64,000 bases of DNA, taken from Bacillota bacterium (GTDB taxonomy: Bacteria; Bacillota; Clostridia; Lachnospirales; Lachnospiraceae). Below, piece by piece: positions 27,436-36,640 of this stretch. The position numbers and the translations under genes are program-made. The stretch's first letter is position 1, and each line of letters begins with the position of its first letter. The stretch is from contig JAEWSH010000124.1 of NCBI GenBank assembly GCA_023398375.1, positions 1-64,000 on the forward strand, read 5' to 3'. Below the pieces are notes generated by a model. The model was not told where the DNA came from. It ran no database searches and worked only from the letters and a program-made list of their open reading frames with translations.

Positions 27436-28086
27436 ATGAAATGGTTGTATAGAATCAGCTTGTTTTTTGTTACAGCTGCTACATTTTTCAGTGTGGGAGT
27501 TATTTCAAAAGTATATTTAGATTCTCACAAAATAATCCGCCAGCAGAGCGATAAGCCTTTTGCGGTGGTTGAAGATGAAGTATATATTCCGGATGTTAGT
27601 GAAAGTGTTACGGAGGCATCTGCACTTGACGAGGAAAAAATAAGTGGACAAACAGATTATATCGTCAGGAATTATGATAAGAACACAGGAACTTTTACAG
27701 ATACGAGTGAAAGTATTCCTGCTAAATATATTGGACTTACACGCCAGCGTCTGGAGGAAGAACTGGAGGAATATACGATATCACCCTCACTTGTAGATCA
27801 GGAAAAGGGATTTGTATCCGCAAATCTGGAATCATTTTCAGAAGAAAAGATCGTTGTGCGCAAAAATTATCAAATTGTTGAGGCAGAAGAGGTACCTGAA
27901 TTTTTTTATCTTGTTGCAGAAGACAATTATGTGACGGTTTACAAAAGCGATATGAAAACAGTATATTTATATACAGAAATTAATATGGATAGTTTACCTT
28001 ATGAGATACAGACTGAAATATTAGATAGAAAATATATTGAAGATGAGGAGGAATTGTATAATTTTCTTGAGTCTTATTCGAGTTAG
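27436..28086 (+). CDS. Membrane-anchored protein with BofC C-terminal-like domain
   Basis: A 216-residue protein with one N-terminal membrane segment or signal anchor (about 5-27). An acidic stretch follows, then IPAKYIGLTRQRLEEELEEY (helical) and the segment PEFFYLVAEDNYVTVYKSD through EILDRKYIEDEEELYNFLESYSS. The latter resembles the C-terminal domain of BofC, the intercompartment regulator of sigma-K processing in Bacillus. The N-terminal part is different, so the same function cannot be claimed. It sits after the SpoVB-like gene with a strong AAGGAG site. Outer-face location is predicted. Confidence 0.6.
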   Translation: MKWLYRISLFFVTAATFFSVGVISKVYLDSHKIIRQQSDKPFAVVEDEVYIPDVSESVTEASALDEEKISGQTDYIVRNYDKNTGTFTDTSESIPAKYIGLTRQRLEEELEEYTISPSLVDQEKGFVSANLESFSEEKIVVRKNYQIVEAEEVPEFFYLVAEDNYVTVYKSDMKTVYLYTEINMDSLPYEIQTEILDRKYIEDEEELYNFLESYSS

Positions 28087-28137
28087 TATTATAATATTTA
28101 GCGAATGCGTGATAGTTGCAGGTAAAAAGAGGTTAAT

Positions 28138-29373
28138 ATGAGTAAGGTTACAGTAATAGGTGGCGGGGCTTCCGGTATCATGGCAGCGATTGCAGCAGCA
28201 AGACATGGAGCACAGGTAGTGATTCTGGAACATAAAGACCGCATTGGTAAAAAAATATTGATGACAGGAAATGGAAAATGTAATCTTTCCAACCTGTCTT
28301 TTTCCATTGATAAATATTATAGTGATTCACCGAAATTTATAGAAACTGTTTTTAGGCAGTTCAATAAAGAAGATACGATTTCCTTTTTTAAAGAAATCGG
28401 ACTTTTTATAAAAGACAAGAATGGTTATTTATATCCAATGTCTGAGCAGGCATCTACAGTATTGGATTTGCTTAGAATTGAATTAAAATATAGAAATGTC
28501 GAGATTATAACAGCATGTAATGTGAAAAAAGTGATATCTGATTCTAAAGCAAAGCAAAAAAAATGTGGATTTATTATCGATACTGAAAAAGGTACTTATC
28601 TGAGCGATTCTGTTATTTTAGCCTGTGGCGGAAAAGCAAATCCGCAATCAGGTTCCGATGGAAGTGGCTATGAACTGGCAGGAAAGTTTGGACACAAAGT
28701 GATTACACCACTTCCTGCGCTTGTACAGCTTCGATGCGTGGGCAATCATTTTAAATCAATAGCTGGAGTGCGTTGTGAAGCAAAATTACTGTTACATATT
28801 GATGGGAATTTGGTAAAAGAAGAATATGGAGAGCTGCAATTGACGGAGTATGGAATTTCTGGTATACCGGTGTTCCAATTGAGCAGAATTGCTGCAAAAG
28901 CACTTGACATACATAAGAAAGTTATCGTAAAAATAGATTTACTGCCAGCTATGTCAAAAGAGCTGATATATGCTTTTTTAACGAAGACGAATCCATTTCC
29001 GGATAAAACAGTAGAGGAAGCAATGCTTGGACTTATGAATAAAAAGTTATTATATATGCTCTGGAAGCAGAATGGAATAATGCCAGAATGCAGATTATGT
29101 GAATTGCAGGAAAAACAAATTGAAAGTTTAACGGAAGCTATCAAAGCGTGGACGGTAGAAGTTAGTGCGACCAATTCATTTCTGAATGCTCAGGTTTGTT
29201 GCGGTGGTGTCGATTGTAATGAAATGAAAGAAACTTGCGAATCAAGAAAAGTGCCTGGTCTATTTCTGACGGGGGAACTACTGGATGTTGATGGAATCTG
29301 TGGCGGATATAATCTGCAATGGGCATGGTCAACGGGCTATATAGCGGGAAAGGCTGCTGCTGAAAGCAAATAA
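28138..29373 (+). CDS. HI0933/BaiN-type FAD-dependent oxidoreductase
   Basis: Flavoprotein of 411 residues in the family of HI0933 and YtfP/BaiN. It begins VTVIGGGASGIMAAIAAARHGA for FAD binding, with GKKILMTGNGKCNLSN next, and ends VCGG..GICGGYNLQWAWSTGYIAGKAAA. Some members were reported as bile-acid dehydrogenation enzymes (BaiN), but most have no known substrate, and this is a core gene in many Firmicutes. It is followed 11 bases later by a second FAD protein gene. Substrate not assigned. Confidence 0.88.
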   Translation: MSKVTVIGGGASGIMAAIAAARHGAQVVILEHKDRIGKKILMTGNGKCNLSNLSFSIDKYYSDSPKFIETVFRQFNKEDTISFFKEIGLFIKDKNGYLYPMSEQASTVLDLLRIELKYRNVEIITACNVKKVISDSKAKQKKCGFIIDTEKGTYLSDSVILACGGKANPQSGSDGSGYELAGKFGHKVITPLPALVQLRCVGNHFKSIAGVRCEAKLLLHIDGNLVKEEYGELQLTEYGISGIPVFQLSRIAAKALDIHKKVIVKIDLLPAMSKELIYAFLTKTNPFPDKTVEEAMLGLMNKKLLYMLWKQNGIMPECRLCELQEKQIESLTEAIKAWTVEVSATNSFLNAQVCCGGVDCNEMKETCESRKVPGLFLTGELLDVDGICGGYNLQWAWSTGYIAGKAAAESK

Positions 29374-29384
29374 AAGGAGTACAA

Positions 29385-31004
29385 ATGGTACGGATTAATC
29401 AGATAAAGGTTACACCGAAAGAGTTTTATGAGAATAAGGATAATGCGATGAGAAAAAAAGTGATGAAATCCCTTCGGATTCCATCAGATCAGATAATAGG
29501 TATTTCTATTGTGAAGCAGTCGATAGATGCCAGAAAAAAACCAGACATCTTTTTTAACTTAGTACTGGATGTTAATATAAAAAATCAGGACGAAGTCCTA
29601 AAATATTGTAAAGATAGTAATATAGTAATCGCGACTTCCATACAGTATCAGTTTCCGGTCTCAGGTCTGCAGAAAATGAAACAAAGACCCATTGTTATCG
29701 GTACCGGCCCTGCTGGTCTGTTCTGTGCATATATGCTCGCATTGCACGGATATATGCCAATTGTGCTGGAGAGAGGACAGGATGCAGAGCAAAGGCTCAA
29801 AAGTGTGGAACATTTTTGGAATACAGGGAAACTGCTTTCAAATTCAAATGTACAATTTGGAGAGGGAGGTGCCGGCACTTTTTCTGATGGTAAACTGAAT
29901 ACGCTTGTAAAAGATAAATCGGGACGTAATAAAGAAGTCTTAGATATTTTTGTAAAGGCAGGAGCACCAGATCATATTACATATGAAAACAAGCCTCATT
30001 TGGGAACAGATATTTTAATTCAAATAGTAAAAAATATGAGAAATACCATTATTGAGAATGGCGGAGAAGTTCATTTCGATTCAGAAGTCACAGATTTTAA
30101 AATAGTAAATGGTAGGATCAACGGGATCGTAGTGAATGGAACAAAAGAAATAAAAACAGATGTCGTGGTACTGGCAGTCGGTCACAGCGCACGGAATACA
30201 ATAGAGACCTTATACCGCGCTAAAATCCCAATGGAGGCAAAGTCCTTTGCGGTAGGTCTGCGTGTGGAACATCCGCAGACCGTAATCAATGATTCCCAAT
30301 ATGGTATGAAATATCCACATTACTTAGGTGCCGCTTCTTATAAATTGACAGCACTAAGTTCCAATCAGCGGGGTGTATATTCATTCTGCATGTGCCCCGG
30401 CGGCTATGTCGTAAATTCGTCTTCGGAGGAAGGAAGGCTTGCAATCAATGGAATGAGCTATAGTAAACGTGATGGACAGAATGCCAATAGTGCAATTATC
30501 GTAGCAGTCACGCCAGAAGATTATGGCAGTGATGATCCACTTGCAGGAATACAATTCCAAAGAACACTGGAAGAAAAGACGTATGCATTAGGAAACGGTA
30601 AAATTCCAGTACAATATTATCAGGACTTCAAGTTGAACAGGGCATCGCAGGAGGATAAAAAAAAGAACCATCCAGCAATGAAGGGAGCGTATCTATTTGC
30701 GAATGTGCGCAGTATTTTACCGGAGCAGCTGAATGAATCTTTCATAGAAGGGATGCAGAAATTTGGACAGAATATAAAAGGATTTGATGCTGAAGATACT
30801 TTGATATCCGGCATAGAAAGCCGTACATCATCACCGGTTCGCATCCTTCGTGATGACACATTGCAAAGTGCAATACGGGGAATATACCCCTGTGGGGAAG
30901 GTGCAGGTTACGCAGGTGGCATTACATCTGCAGCAATGGATGGAATAAAGGTTGCGGAAGCAATTGCAAAAATATATGAACCACTGCAAATGGAGGAAGA
31001 CTAG
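29385..31004 (+). CDS. COG2509-type FAD-dependent protein
   Basis: A 539-residue flavoprotein. The N-terminal 95 residues form a ferredoxin-like alpha/beta region, then an FAD loop VIGTGPAGLFCAYMLALHGY (about residues 103-122). Family segments NVQFGEGGAGTFSDGKLNT and YPCGEGAGYAGGITSAAMDG are clear. This family is widespread in Clostridia and is listed as a putative dehydrogenase with unknown substrate. It is close to the preceding flavoprotein gene and to proB, whose ATG lies one base after its stop codon, so the three genes are probably one transcript. Confidence 0.85.
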   Translation: MVRINQIKVTPKEFYENKDNAMRKKVMKSLRIPSDQIIGISIVKQSIDARKKPDIFFNLVLDVNIKNQDEVLKYCKDSNIVIATSIQYQFPVSGLQKMKQRPIVIGTGPAGLFCAYMLALHGYMPIVLERGQDAEQRLKSVEHFWNTGKLLSNSNVQFGEGGAGTFSDGKLNTLVKDKSGRNKEVLDIFVKAGAPDHITYENKPHLGTDILIQIVKNMRNTIIENGGEVHFDSEVTDFKIVNGRINGIVVNGTKEIKTDVVVLAVGHSARNTIETLYRAKIPMEAKSFAVGLRVEHPQTVINDSQYGMKYPHYLGAASYKLTALSSNQRGVYSFCMCPGGYVVNSSSEEGRLAINGMSYSKRDGQNANSAIIVAVTPEDYGSDDPLAGIQFQRTLEEKTYALGNGKIPVQYYQDFKLNRASQEDKKKNHPAMKGAYLFANVRSILPEQLNESFIEGMQKFGQNIKGFDAEDTLISGIESRTSSPVRILRDDTLQSAIRGIYPCGEGAGYAGGITSAAMDGIKVAEAIAKIYEPLQMEED

Positions 31005-31005
31005 T

Positions 31006-31884
31006 ATGAAGGAACTTCGGAAAGAATTAAAAAATAAAAAAAGAATCGTTATTAAAATCGGATCATCATCTCTGCAGCATCCTGAAACAGGTGATTTAGA
31101 CTATATTAAGATGGAAGTATTGGTAAGGGAACTATGCAATTTAAAAAATCAGGGAAAAGAAGTTGTATTGGTTACATCTGGAGCAATTGCGGTCGGAAAG
31201 AAGGCAATAAACTTCAAAAATACAACAGACCATAAACCGCTTGCAGTAAAGCAAGCTTGTGCGGCAATTGGTCAGGCTAAGCTGATGATGACATATCAGA
31301 AAATATTTGCGGAGTATAACCAGTTGACAGCTCAGATTCTCATGACAAAGAATACTGTTCTGGATAATTTGAATCGCTATAATGCGCATAATACTTTTTC
31401 GGAATTATTGAAATTGGGCGTCATTCCGATTGTAAATGAAAATGATACCGTAGCAACTTATGAAATACAAGTTGGTGATAATGATACATTAATTGGTGAC
31501 AATGATACACTTTCTGCGATTGTTGCTTCTTTAATATCAGCGGACCTGCTCATTTTATTATCAGATATTGATGGATTGTATACAGACGATCCTCATAAAA
31601 ATAAAGATGCAAAATTTATCAGTACAGTAGAAACTCTAACAGATGAACTGATGAGTATGGGAAAAGCATCTACTGGAAGCAATGTCGGAACCGGGGGTAT
31701 GAATACGAAGCTCAATGCTGCCGTGATCGCGACCAGTACTGGCACAGATATGATAATAGCAAATGGGAAAGATGTACGGATTATACATAGAATTATGGAT
31801 GGAAAAGAATATGGTACTATTTTTAAAGCCCATAAAAATGAAAACTTTTATTTGGAAGATTATGTTGAAAATATGTACCAATAA
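31006..31884 (+). CDS. proB: Glutamate 5-kinase without PUA domain
   Basis: First enzyme of proline synthesis: phosphorylates glutamate to gamma-glutamyl phosphate. The amino-acid-kinase fold shows IVIKIGSSSL, VTSGAIAVGKKAI, PIVNENDTVAT and LSDIDGLYTDDP, then GTGGMNTKLNAA. Length is 292 residues, well short of the 360-370 of enzymes with a C-terminal PUA domain, which is absent here. The chosen start at 31006 follows GGAGGAAG at the end of the upstream gene. Its partner proA lies two genes downstream. Loss of PUA may alter feedback by proline; that is inference. Confidence 0.95.
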   Translation: MKELRKELKNKKRIVIKIGSSSLQHPETGDLDYIKMEVLVRELCNLKNQGKEVVLVTSGAIAVGKKAINFKNTTDHKPLAVKQACAAIGQAKLMMTYQKIFAEYNQLTAQILMTKNTVLDNLNRYNAHNTFSELLKLGVIPIVNENDTVATYEIQVGDNDTLIGDNDTLSAIVASLISADLLILLSDIDGLYTDDPHKNKDAKFISTVETLTDELMSMGKASTGSNVGTGGMNTKLNAAVIATSTGTDMIIANGKDVRIIHRIMDGKEYGTIFKAHKNENFYLEDYVENMYQ

Positions 31885-31899
31885 GAAAAGGAGAAAGGT

Positions 31900-32121
31900 A
31901 TGAATGAAGATAAAATAAAAAGAATCAATGAATTATTTCATAAATCAAAGGCTGAAGGACTTACCGAAGAAGAGAAGAAAGAGCAGGCTGGTCTAAGAAG
32001 CGAATATATTGCCAGTGTCCGTAATAATTTGAGGAGCCAGTTAAATAATATCAGTATTAAAAATGAAGATGGTTCTATTACTCATCTCGGAGAAAAATAT
32101 GGAGACAAAAAGACAAATTAG
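31900..32121 (+). CDS. DUF896 (YnzC-like) protein
   Basis: Small cytoplasmic protein of 73 residues. It matches the YnzC/DUF896 pattern: KIKRINELFHKSKAEGLTEEE, then EQAGLRSEYIASVRNNLRSQL. The fold is a short helical hairpin; role unknown, with a link to SOS response in some Bacilli. It overlaps the following cyclo-ligase gene by 23 bases and sits between proB and proA. Confidence 0.85.
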   Translation: MNEDKIKRINELFHKSKAEGLTEEEKKEQAGLRSEYIASVRNNLRSQLNNISIKNEDGSITHLGEKYGDKKTN

Positions 32122-32662
32122 ACATCGGATTTTAGATGTGAGAAACAGACTGTCAGAAGAAGAATGTGAACGGAACAGCAGTCATATTATTAATAAAGTC
32201 ATGGAAAGCAAAGAATTTCAAAATGCAGATGCCATTCTTGTGTATATCGATTATAATAAAGAAGTAAAGACAAGATATCTCATCGAACAGGCATGGAAAT
32301 CAGGGAAAAAAGTATATGTACCTAAAGTAGATGGGGCTTCGATGTCATTTCATTTACTTCAGGATTTTGAAGAGCTGATATTGGGAGTAAAAGGAATACC
32401 CGAGCCAACAGGAATGAGTGAAGTGTGGACAATTTCATTATTGCCAATGACGTTTTTGATTATGCCAGGGGTGGTATTTGACAGGCAAAAGCACCGAATC
32501 GGTTATGGAAAAGGATATTATGATCGTTTCCTTGGCAATGTACGCGGTATTTCAACAGCAGCAATTTGCTTCGAATGCCAGTTATTGGAGTCGATCCCCT
32601 ATGAAGAGTTTGATTATCTACCGGATATTCTTTATACGGAATTACGAACAATAGAATCGTAA
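32099..32662 (+). CDS. 5-formyltetrahydrofolate cyclo-ligase
   Basis: Returns 5-formyl-THF to the active folate pool as 5,10-methenyl-THF using ATP. The N-terminal METKRQIRHRILDVRNRL, the segment PGVVFDRQKHRIGYGKGYYDRFL with the conserved basic and glycine-rich loop, and the C-terminal ESIPYEEFDYLPD region are family hallmarks. Length 187 residues from the ATG at 32099. It overlaps the DUF896 gene and supports the same folate pool as fhs and folD. Confidence 0.92.
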   Translation: METKRQIRHRILDVRNRLSEEECERNSSHIINKVMESKEFQNADAILVYIDYNKEVKTRYLIEQAWKSGKKVYVPKVDGASMSFHLLQDFEELILGVKGIPEPTGMSEVWTISLLPMTFLIMPGVVFDRQKHRIGYGKGYYDRFLGNVRGISTAAICFECQLLESIPYEEFDYLPDILYTELRTIES

Positions 32663-32678
32663 ACAGAAAGGTTCGTAC

Positions 32679-32702
32679 GCGGCCAAAGGCCGCAGATTGG
32701 AG
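32679..32702 (+). promoter_or_regulatory. Hairpin joined to AGATNGGAG ribosome binding site, before proA
   Basis: A perfect 6-bp hairpin (GCGGCC, loop AAA, GGCCGC; 32679-32693) directly abuts AGATTGGAG (32694-32702), seven bases before the proA ATG. It matches the last part of the leuD element. Confidence 0.6.
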
Positions 32703-32708
32703 CTATAG

Positions 32709-33956
32709 ATGATAGATTTAAATAGATTAGGAGAACAGGCAATATGTGCAAAGTATGATCTTCAGAGAATGAGCACGATAGAAAAAAACACAGCGTTAGC
32801 AGTCATTGCCAAAGCCCTGGTAAAAGCGACAGATGACATATTAGCAGCAAATAAGATAGATATTACAAAGGCAGAAGAACAAGGGATGCCGCAAGGAATG
32901 GTCGACCGGTTACGGTTAAGTCAGGAGCGCATTGCAGGTATGGCAGAAGGACTACAGCAAATCATGGAATTGCCGGATCCGGTTGGTGAAGTACTGGAAA
33001 CCATAGACAGGCCAAACGGACTTAAAATTATGAAAAAGAGAGTTCCTATCGGAGTAATTGGTATCTTCTATGAATCAAGACCAAATGTTACAGCAGATGC
33101 ATTCGGACTTTGTTTTAAATCCGGAAATGCAGTGATATTAAAGGGCGGGAGCGATGCAATAAGCTCCAATATTGCAATCACAAAGTGTATTCAGCACGCA
33201 TTAGCAACAGTAGGAGCGAATCCAAATGTGATTCAATTGATAGCAGATACCAATCGTCAAACAGCAGTAGCTTTTATGAAAATGAATGCATACGTGGATT
33301 TGCTTATCCCAAGAGGCGGCGCCGGCTTGATCAAAGCGGTACTTGAAAATAGCACCATTCCGGTTATTGAAACGGGAACAGGAAATTGCCATATCTTTGT
33401 CGATGAAAGTGCTGATATAGAAAAAGCCATATCAATTATTATCAATTCAAAAACACAAAGAATCGGGGTCTGCAATGCTTGTGAATCATTGGTCGTACAT
33501 AAGAACATTATGCAGACATTTTTGCCAAGGCTAGATATTGCGCTAAAGGAAAAACAGGTTGAAGTGCGTGGAGATCTGGATACAAAGAATATTTTAACAG
33601 ATTGTATTCTTGCTACACAGGAAGATTATGGGACAGAATATCTGGATCTTATTTTATCTGTTAAGACAGTAACGAATGTGGAAGAGGCGATTGCGCATAT
33701 TAATAAATACAACACAAAACATTCGGAGTCAATTATTACAGAAAATGCGGATAATGCGGAAAAATTTTTAAATGAGGTAGATGCGGCCTGCGTGTATGTA
33801 AATGCATCTACGAGATTTACGGATGGGTTTATGTTCGGTTTTGGAGCAGAGATAGGAATCAGTACACAAAAAATTCATGCAAGAGGACCTATGGGGCTGA
33901 ACGAACTCACTTCCTATAAATATACCATTTATGGAGACGGACAGATTCGGGAGTAA
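32709..33956 (+). CDS. proA: Glutamate-5-semialdehyde dehydrogenase (gamma-glutamyl phosphate reductase)
   Basis: Second step of proline synthesis: reduces gamma-glutamyl phosphate with NADPH. The aldehyde-dehydrogenase fold shows VPIGVIGIFYESRPNVTADA, the GGSDAISSN segment, and the catalytic cysteine region QRIGVCNACESLVVH. It ends FGFGAEIGISTQKIHARGPMGLNELTSYKY. Length 415 residues. A short hairpin merges with its ribosome binding site, so translation may be tuned by structure. proB lies two genes upstream. Confidence 0.97.
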   Translation: MIDLNRLGEQAICAKYDLQRMSTIEKNTALAVIAKALVKATDDILAANKIDITKAEEQGMPQGMVDRLRLSQERIAGMAEGLQQIMELPDPVGEVLETIDRPNGLKIMKKRVPIGVIGIFYESRPNVTADAFGLCFKSGNAVILKGGSDAISSNIAITKCIQHALATVGANPNVIQLIADTNRQTAVAFMKMNAYVDLLIPRGGAGLIKAVLENSTIPVIETGTGNCHIFVDESADIEKAISIIINSKTQRIGVCNACESLVVHKNIMQTFLPRLDIALKEKQVEVRGDLDTKNILTDCILATQEDYGTEYLDLILSVKTVTNVEEAIAHINKYNTKHSESIITENADNAEKFLNEVDAACVYVNASTRFTDGFMFGFGAEIGISTQKIHARGPMGLNELTSYKYTIYGDGQIRE

Positions 33957-33999
33957 AAGAGTAAATAAGGTTAAATAAGGTAAAGAAGGGGTGTTTATC

Positions 34000-34956
34000 A
34001 TGAAGATGACGGAGCGTAAAGTAGCGATTGTAGGATGTGGTCTGGTAGGATCTTCGACAGCATTCAGCCTGGTAACACAAGGCGTATGTGATAAAGTGGT
34101 GATGATTGATTTAAATGAGGAAAGAGCATATGGAGAAGTACTGGACTTAAAGGATTGCATTGAATACCTGAATCGTAATGTCAAGGTGGTAAAAGGAACC
34201 TACGCAGATTGCAATGATGCTGATATTATAGTGATTACTGCAGGCGCGCCGCCAAAACCAGGGCAATCAAGACTTGATACATTAGAATTGAGTGCTAAAA
34301 TCTGCAAATCGATTGTAGAACCTATTATGGAAAGCGGATTTGATGGAATTTTTATTGCAATTTCCAACCCTGTTGATATCGTAGCACATTTTATCCATAC
34401 ATTATCCGGTTTACCTAAGAATCAGGTAATTGGAACAGGAACAGCAATTGATTCCGCCAGATTACAAAATTTTATAGCGGAAATAGCGAAGGTAGATCCA
34501 AGAAGCGTGCATGCGTATTCTATGGGTGAGCATGGTGATTCACAAATGGTACCATGGTCTACAGTTACAATAGCAGGGAAACCATTTTACGATGTGATCC
34601 AAGACAATAAAGAAATGATAGGCGAAATCGATCTGGATGAACTCGTATATAAAACTTCAAGAGAGGGCTGGGAGATATTTAACCGCAAAGGAACCACTTA
34701 TTATGGTATCGCGACAGCCTGTGCCGGTATTATTAAAGCAATTTTAAATGATGAGAATAAAATCATTCCGGTTTCTACTTTACTGGAGGGAGAATATGGA
34801 GAAAAAGATGTCTATGCAGGGGTACCTACCGTATTGAACCGTACAGGTGCAGCTGATGTTCTTGAAATACATATGACGCCCGGGGAACTGGCACGATTCA
34901 AGGAATCAACAAAATTAATTCGTGAATATACCAAAAAAATTATGGAATATAAATAG
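34000..34956 (+). CDS. ldh: L-lactate dehydrogenase
   Basis: Reduces pyruvate to L-lactate with NADH at the end of glycolysis. The Rossmann motif VAIVGCGLVGSSTAFSL is at the N-terminus, followed by ITAGAPPKPGQSRLDTL (mobile loop with arginine), ISNPVDIVAHF, and the catalytic His in SMGEHGDSQMVPWS. Length 318 residues. The ATG at 34000 lies nine bases after AAGGGG; the GTG at 33991 is too close. Malate dehydrogenases share the fold, but the NPVD and GEHGD contexts and the loop favour lactate dehydrogenase. No terminator is obvious; a repeat element follows. Confidence 0.9.
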   Translation: MKMTERKVAIVGCGLVGSSTAFSLVTQGVCDKVVMIDLNEERAYGEVLDLKDCIEYLNRNVKVVKGTYADCNDADIIVITAGAPPKPGQSRLDTLELSAKICKSIVEPIMESGFDGIFIAISNPVDIVAHFIHTLSGLPKNQVIGTGTAIDSARLQNFIAEIAKVDPRSVHAYSMGEHGDSQMVPWSTVTIAGKPFYDVIQDNKEMIGEIDLDELVYKTSREGWEIFNRKGTTYYGIATACAGIIKAILNDENKIIPVSTLLEGEYGEKDVYAGVPTVLNRTGAADVLEIHMTPGELARFKESTKLIREYTKKIMEYK

Positions 34957-34978
34957 AAGTGACTGTTGCATTAATTAG

Positions 34979-35180
34979 AGGCGCCTCTTTCATGTGCACA
35001 AGTTTATCACCTAAAGTTATCAAAACAATAGCAACGAATAGTTATCCAACAGAAGACGCGTTCGCACTCGATTGCCGCTCATAGCGGTACATAAGTTAGT
35101 GACAGATTTTATCTGCCACTAACTAAGTAACGATGGCGTCAAAACGGTCTCTTTATGGATAATCCGTTCGATGCTATTTC
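34979..35180. repeat. Inverted-repeat intergenic element, copy A
   Basis: The 337-base gap between ldh and the next gene holds this element and no gene. Its left part (34981-35048) is nearly the reverse complement of 47127-47196 (copy B), with a few mismatches. Its right part (35144-35178) matches copy B in direct orientation. So the left and right ends form a terminal inverted repeat (AATAGC..CGAA..TTATCCA with TGGATAA..TTCG..GCTATT). Inside are strong hairpins: AGTTAGTG..CAGAT/ATCTG..CACTAACT at 35094-35124 and CCGCT/AGCGG at 35075-35087. No protein is encoded, so it may be a MITE-like or structured-RNA repeat. Confidence 0.65.
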
Positions 35181-35293
35181 ATTTTAGTGTGTCGTGATAA
35201 ACCATTTGGGCTGCGATGGCGCCATATGCTGCAAATTCATTATAAGCGATGTAATCCTTGGAAAAATTTAGATTAACGAAGGGTAAAAAGGAT

Positions 35294-35913
35294 ATGAACA
35301 AGTTACGGATGGGAGTATTAATTCTGTTCGTGTTGGTTATTACTTTTACAGCCTGGTGGCATCCATCTTTGGATCGTGTAAAACCGCAGATGGCGCAGGA
35401 AGTAATAGTGACAGGTGAAACAGAGGAAGAGACGGTTGAGGAATCGGTAACCGGAGAAGATAATGAGGAATGGGCCGCTTATAAGGCCCTGCTGACAGGT
35501 GACTTTTCCCGAATTGAAAATATAGACAACTACCATTAAAAAATGGAAAATTTCTAGATGTGGATGCATCCGAGCCTGCGCAGTCAAAATCTATTTTCAG
35601 TTTGGGAACAGAATTTGAGCATATATATGAAAAGCAATATACTTTAGTCATAGTTGATTTTGACGAATATGGAAAATCCCGCTACGATGGTTGGCTGGAT
35701 GATTGTGGTGTTTCAGAGGAAGGCGAATATTATTTTTATCAGGATTATAACGGAGACGGTCAGATGTGCGGTGAAATGATTCGATTATCAGAGGAAGAAT
35801 GGAAACAGATGGAAGGTATCATAGAAAATCTGCTGATTCCGGAAAACGAATGGAAATCATGCTCAGATTTCACACCAAATCCAAACAGGACGCCCATAAC
35901 GGTCGTGGGATGA
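35294..35913 (+). pseudogene. Frameshifted gene for a membrane-anchored protein of unknown function
   Basis: Two adjacent frames seem to be one broken gene. The first (35294-35539) encodes 81 residues with an N-terminal membrane segment (RMGVLILFVLVITFTAWW) and ends DNYH-stop. The second continues from about 35540 in another frame, reading LKNGKFLDVDASEPAQSK and onward to 35913. Adding one base in the run near 35537-35546 (cattaaaaaatgg) joins them into one protein of about 206 residues. The second part has no ribosome binding site. It may be a true mutation or a sequencing error in the A-run. The C-terminal part is acidic with DYNGDGQMCG and resembles no family I know. Confidence 0.65.
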
Positions 35914-35962
35914 AGTTAAGTTTATATAATATAAATACAAGGCATTTAGAAAGGAAAATATA

Positions 35963-36511
35963 ATGTTTAGTGATAAAAGAAGCAAAAAAGTAATATTGGT
36001 TTCGCACTGCATATTAAATCAAAACACAAAATTAGATGAATGTGCCCATTTCCCGGGACCTGTCTCGGATGTTTTAAAGCTGCTCATTGACCGGGGATAT
36101 GGAATGATACAGATGCCTTGTCCAGAGTTACTTTTACTTGGGCTTGACCGGCAGGTGAATCATTCGGATAACACAACGGTCATGTCAGAAGATACTAGAA
36201 TTGCAAAATTTATGAAAGAGAAAAAAGCGCAGCAATTTTGTAAAAAACTTACGGATGATATTATCTATCAGTTGAAAGAATATCAAAGAAACGATTTTGA
36301 AATAATTGGGTTGATTGGGATAAACGGTTCACCTACATGCGGAGTAGAAACTACTTGGTCTGATAACGAAGAAAGAACTGGCTACGGAGAGTTCATAAAA
36401 ATTTTAGTTAGGGAATTAGAACAAAATGGGATACAGTTAAAGATGACAGGAATTAAATCAATTGATCCCGATTCCGCAGTTAAGAATATCATTAAAATGT
36501 TAGAAGATTAA
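35963..36511 (+). CDS. TudS-related (DUF523-like) putative desulfidase
   Basis: A 182-residue protein related to TudS/DUF523 enzymes, which carry a [4Fe-4S] cluster and remove sulfur from thiouracil-type compounds. Three cysteine positions fit: SHCILNQN near residue 14, MPCPE near residue 53 and GSPTCGVETTW near residue 130. It resembles the clostridial subgroup called CD3072 family. The substrate in this organism is unknown; cluster binding is inferred from the three cysteines. No operon partner is evident. Confidence 0.8.
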   Translation: MFSDKRSKKVILVSHCILNQNTKLDECAHFPGPVSDVLKLLIDRGYGMIQMPCPELLLLGLDRQVNHSDNTTVMSEDTRIAKFMKEKKAQQFCKKLTDDIIYQLKEYQRNDFEIIGLIGINGSPTCGVETTWSDNEERTGYGEFIKILVRELEQNGIQLKMTGIKSIDPDSAVKNIIKMLED

Positions 36512-36580
36512 AAATCTTACAATGAAAGGGCGCAGTGCACTTTAAATGTGGACAAGGGCATTTATGAAAGGTATCCTGTA

Positions 36581-36609
36581 TTGATTTTTTTAAAACAAAT
36601 CAGTATAAT
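36581..36609 (+). promoter_or_regulatory. Promoter for miaB
   Basis: TTGATT (36581-36586), 17-base spacer and TATAAT (36604-36609), 31 bases before the miaB start. Confidence 0.65.
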
Positions 36610-36640
36610 TGAAGTCTATATGTTATAGAAGGAGATTACC

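Noticed and set aside
34957..35293. CRISPR array or tRNA in the repeat-bearing gap
   Set aside because: No regular repeats with spacers and no cloverleaf; the hairpins belong to a two-copy inverted-repeat element.
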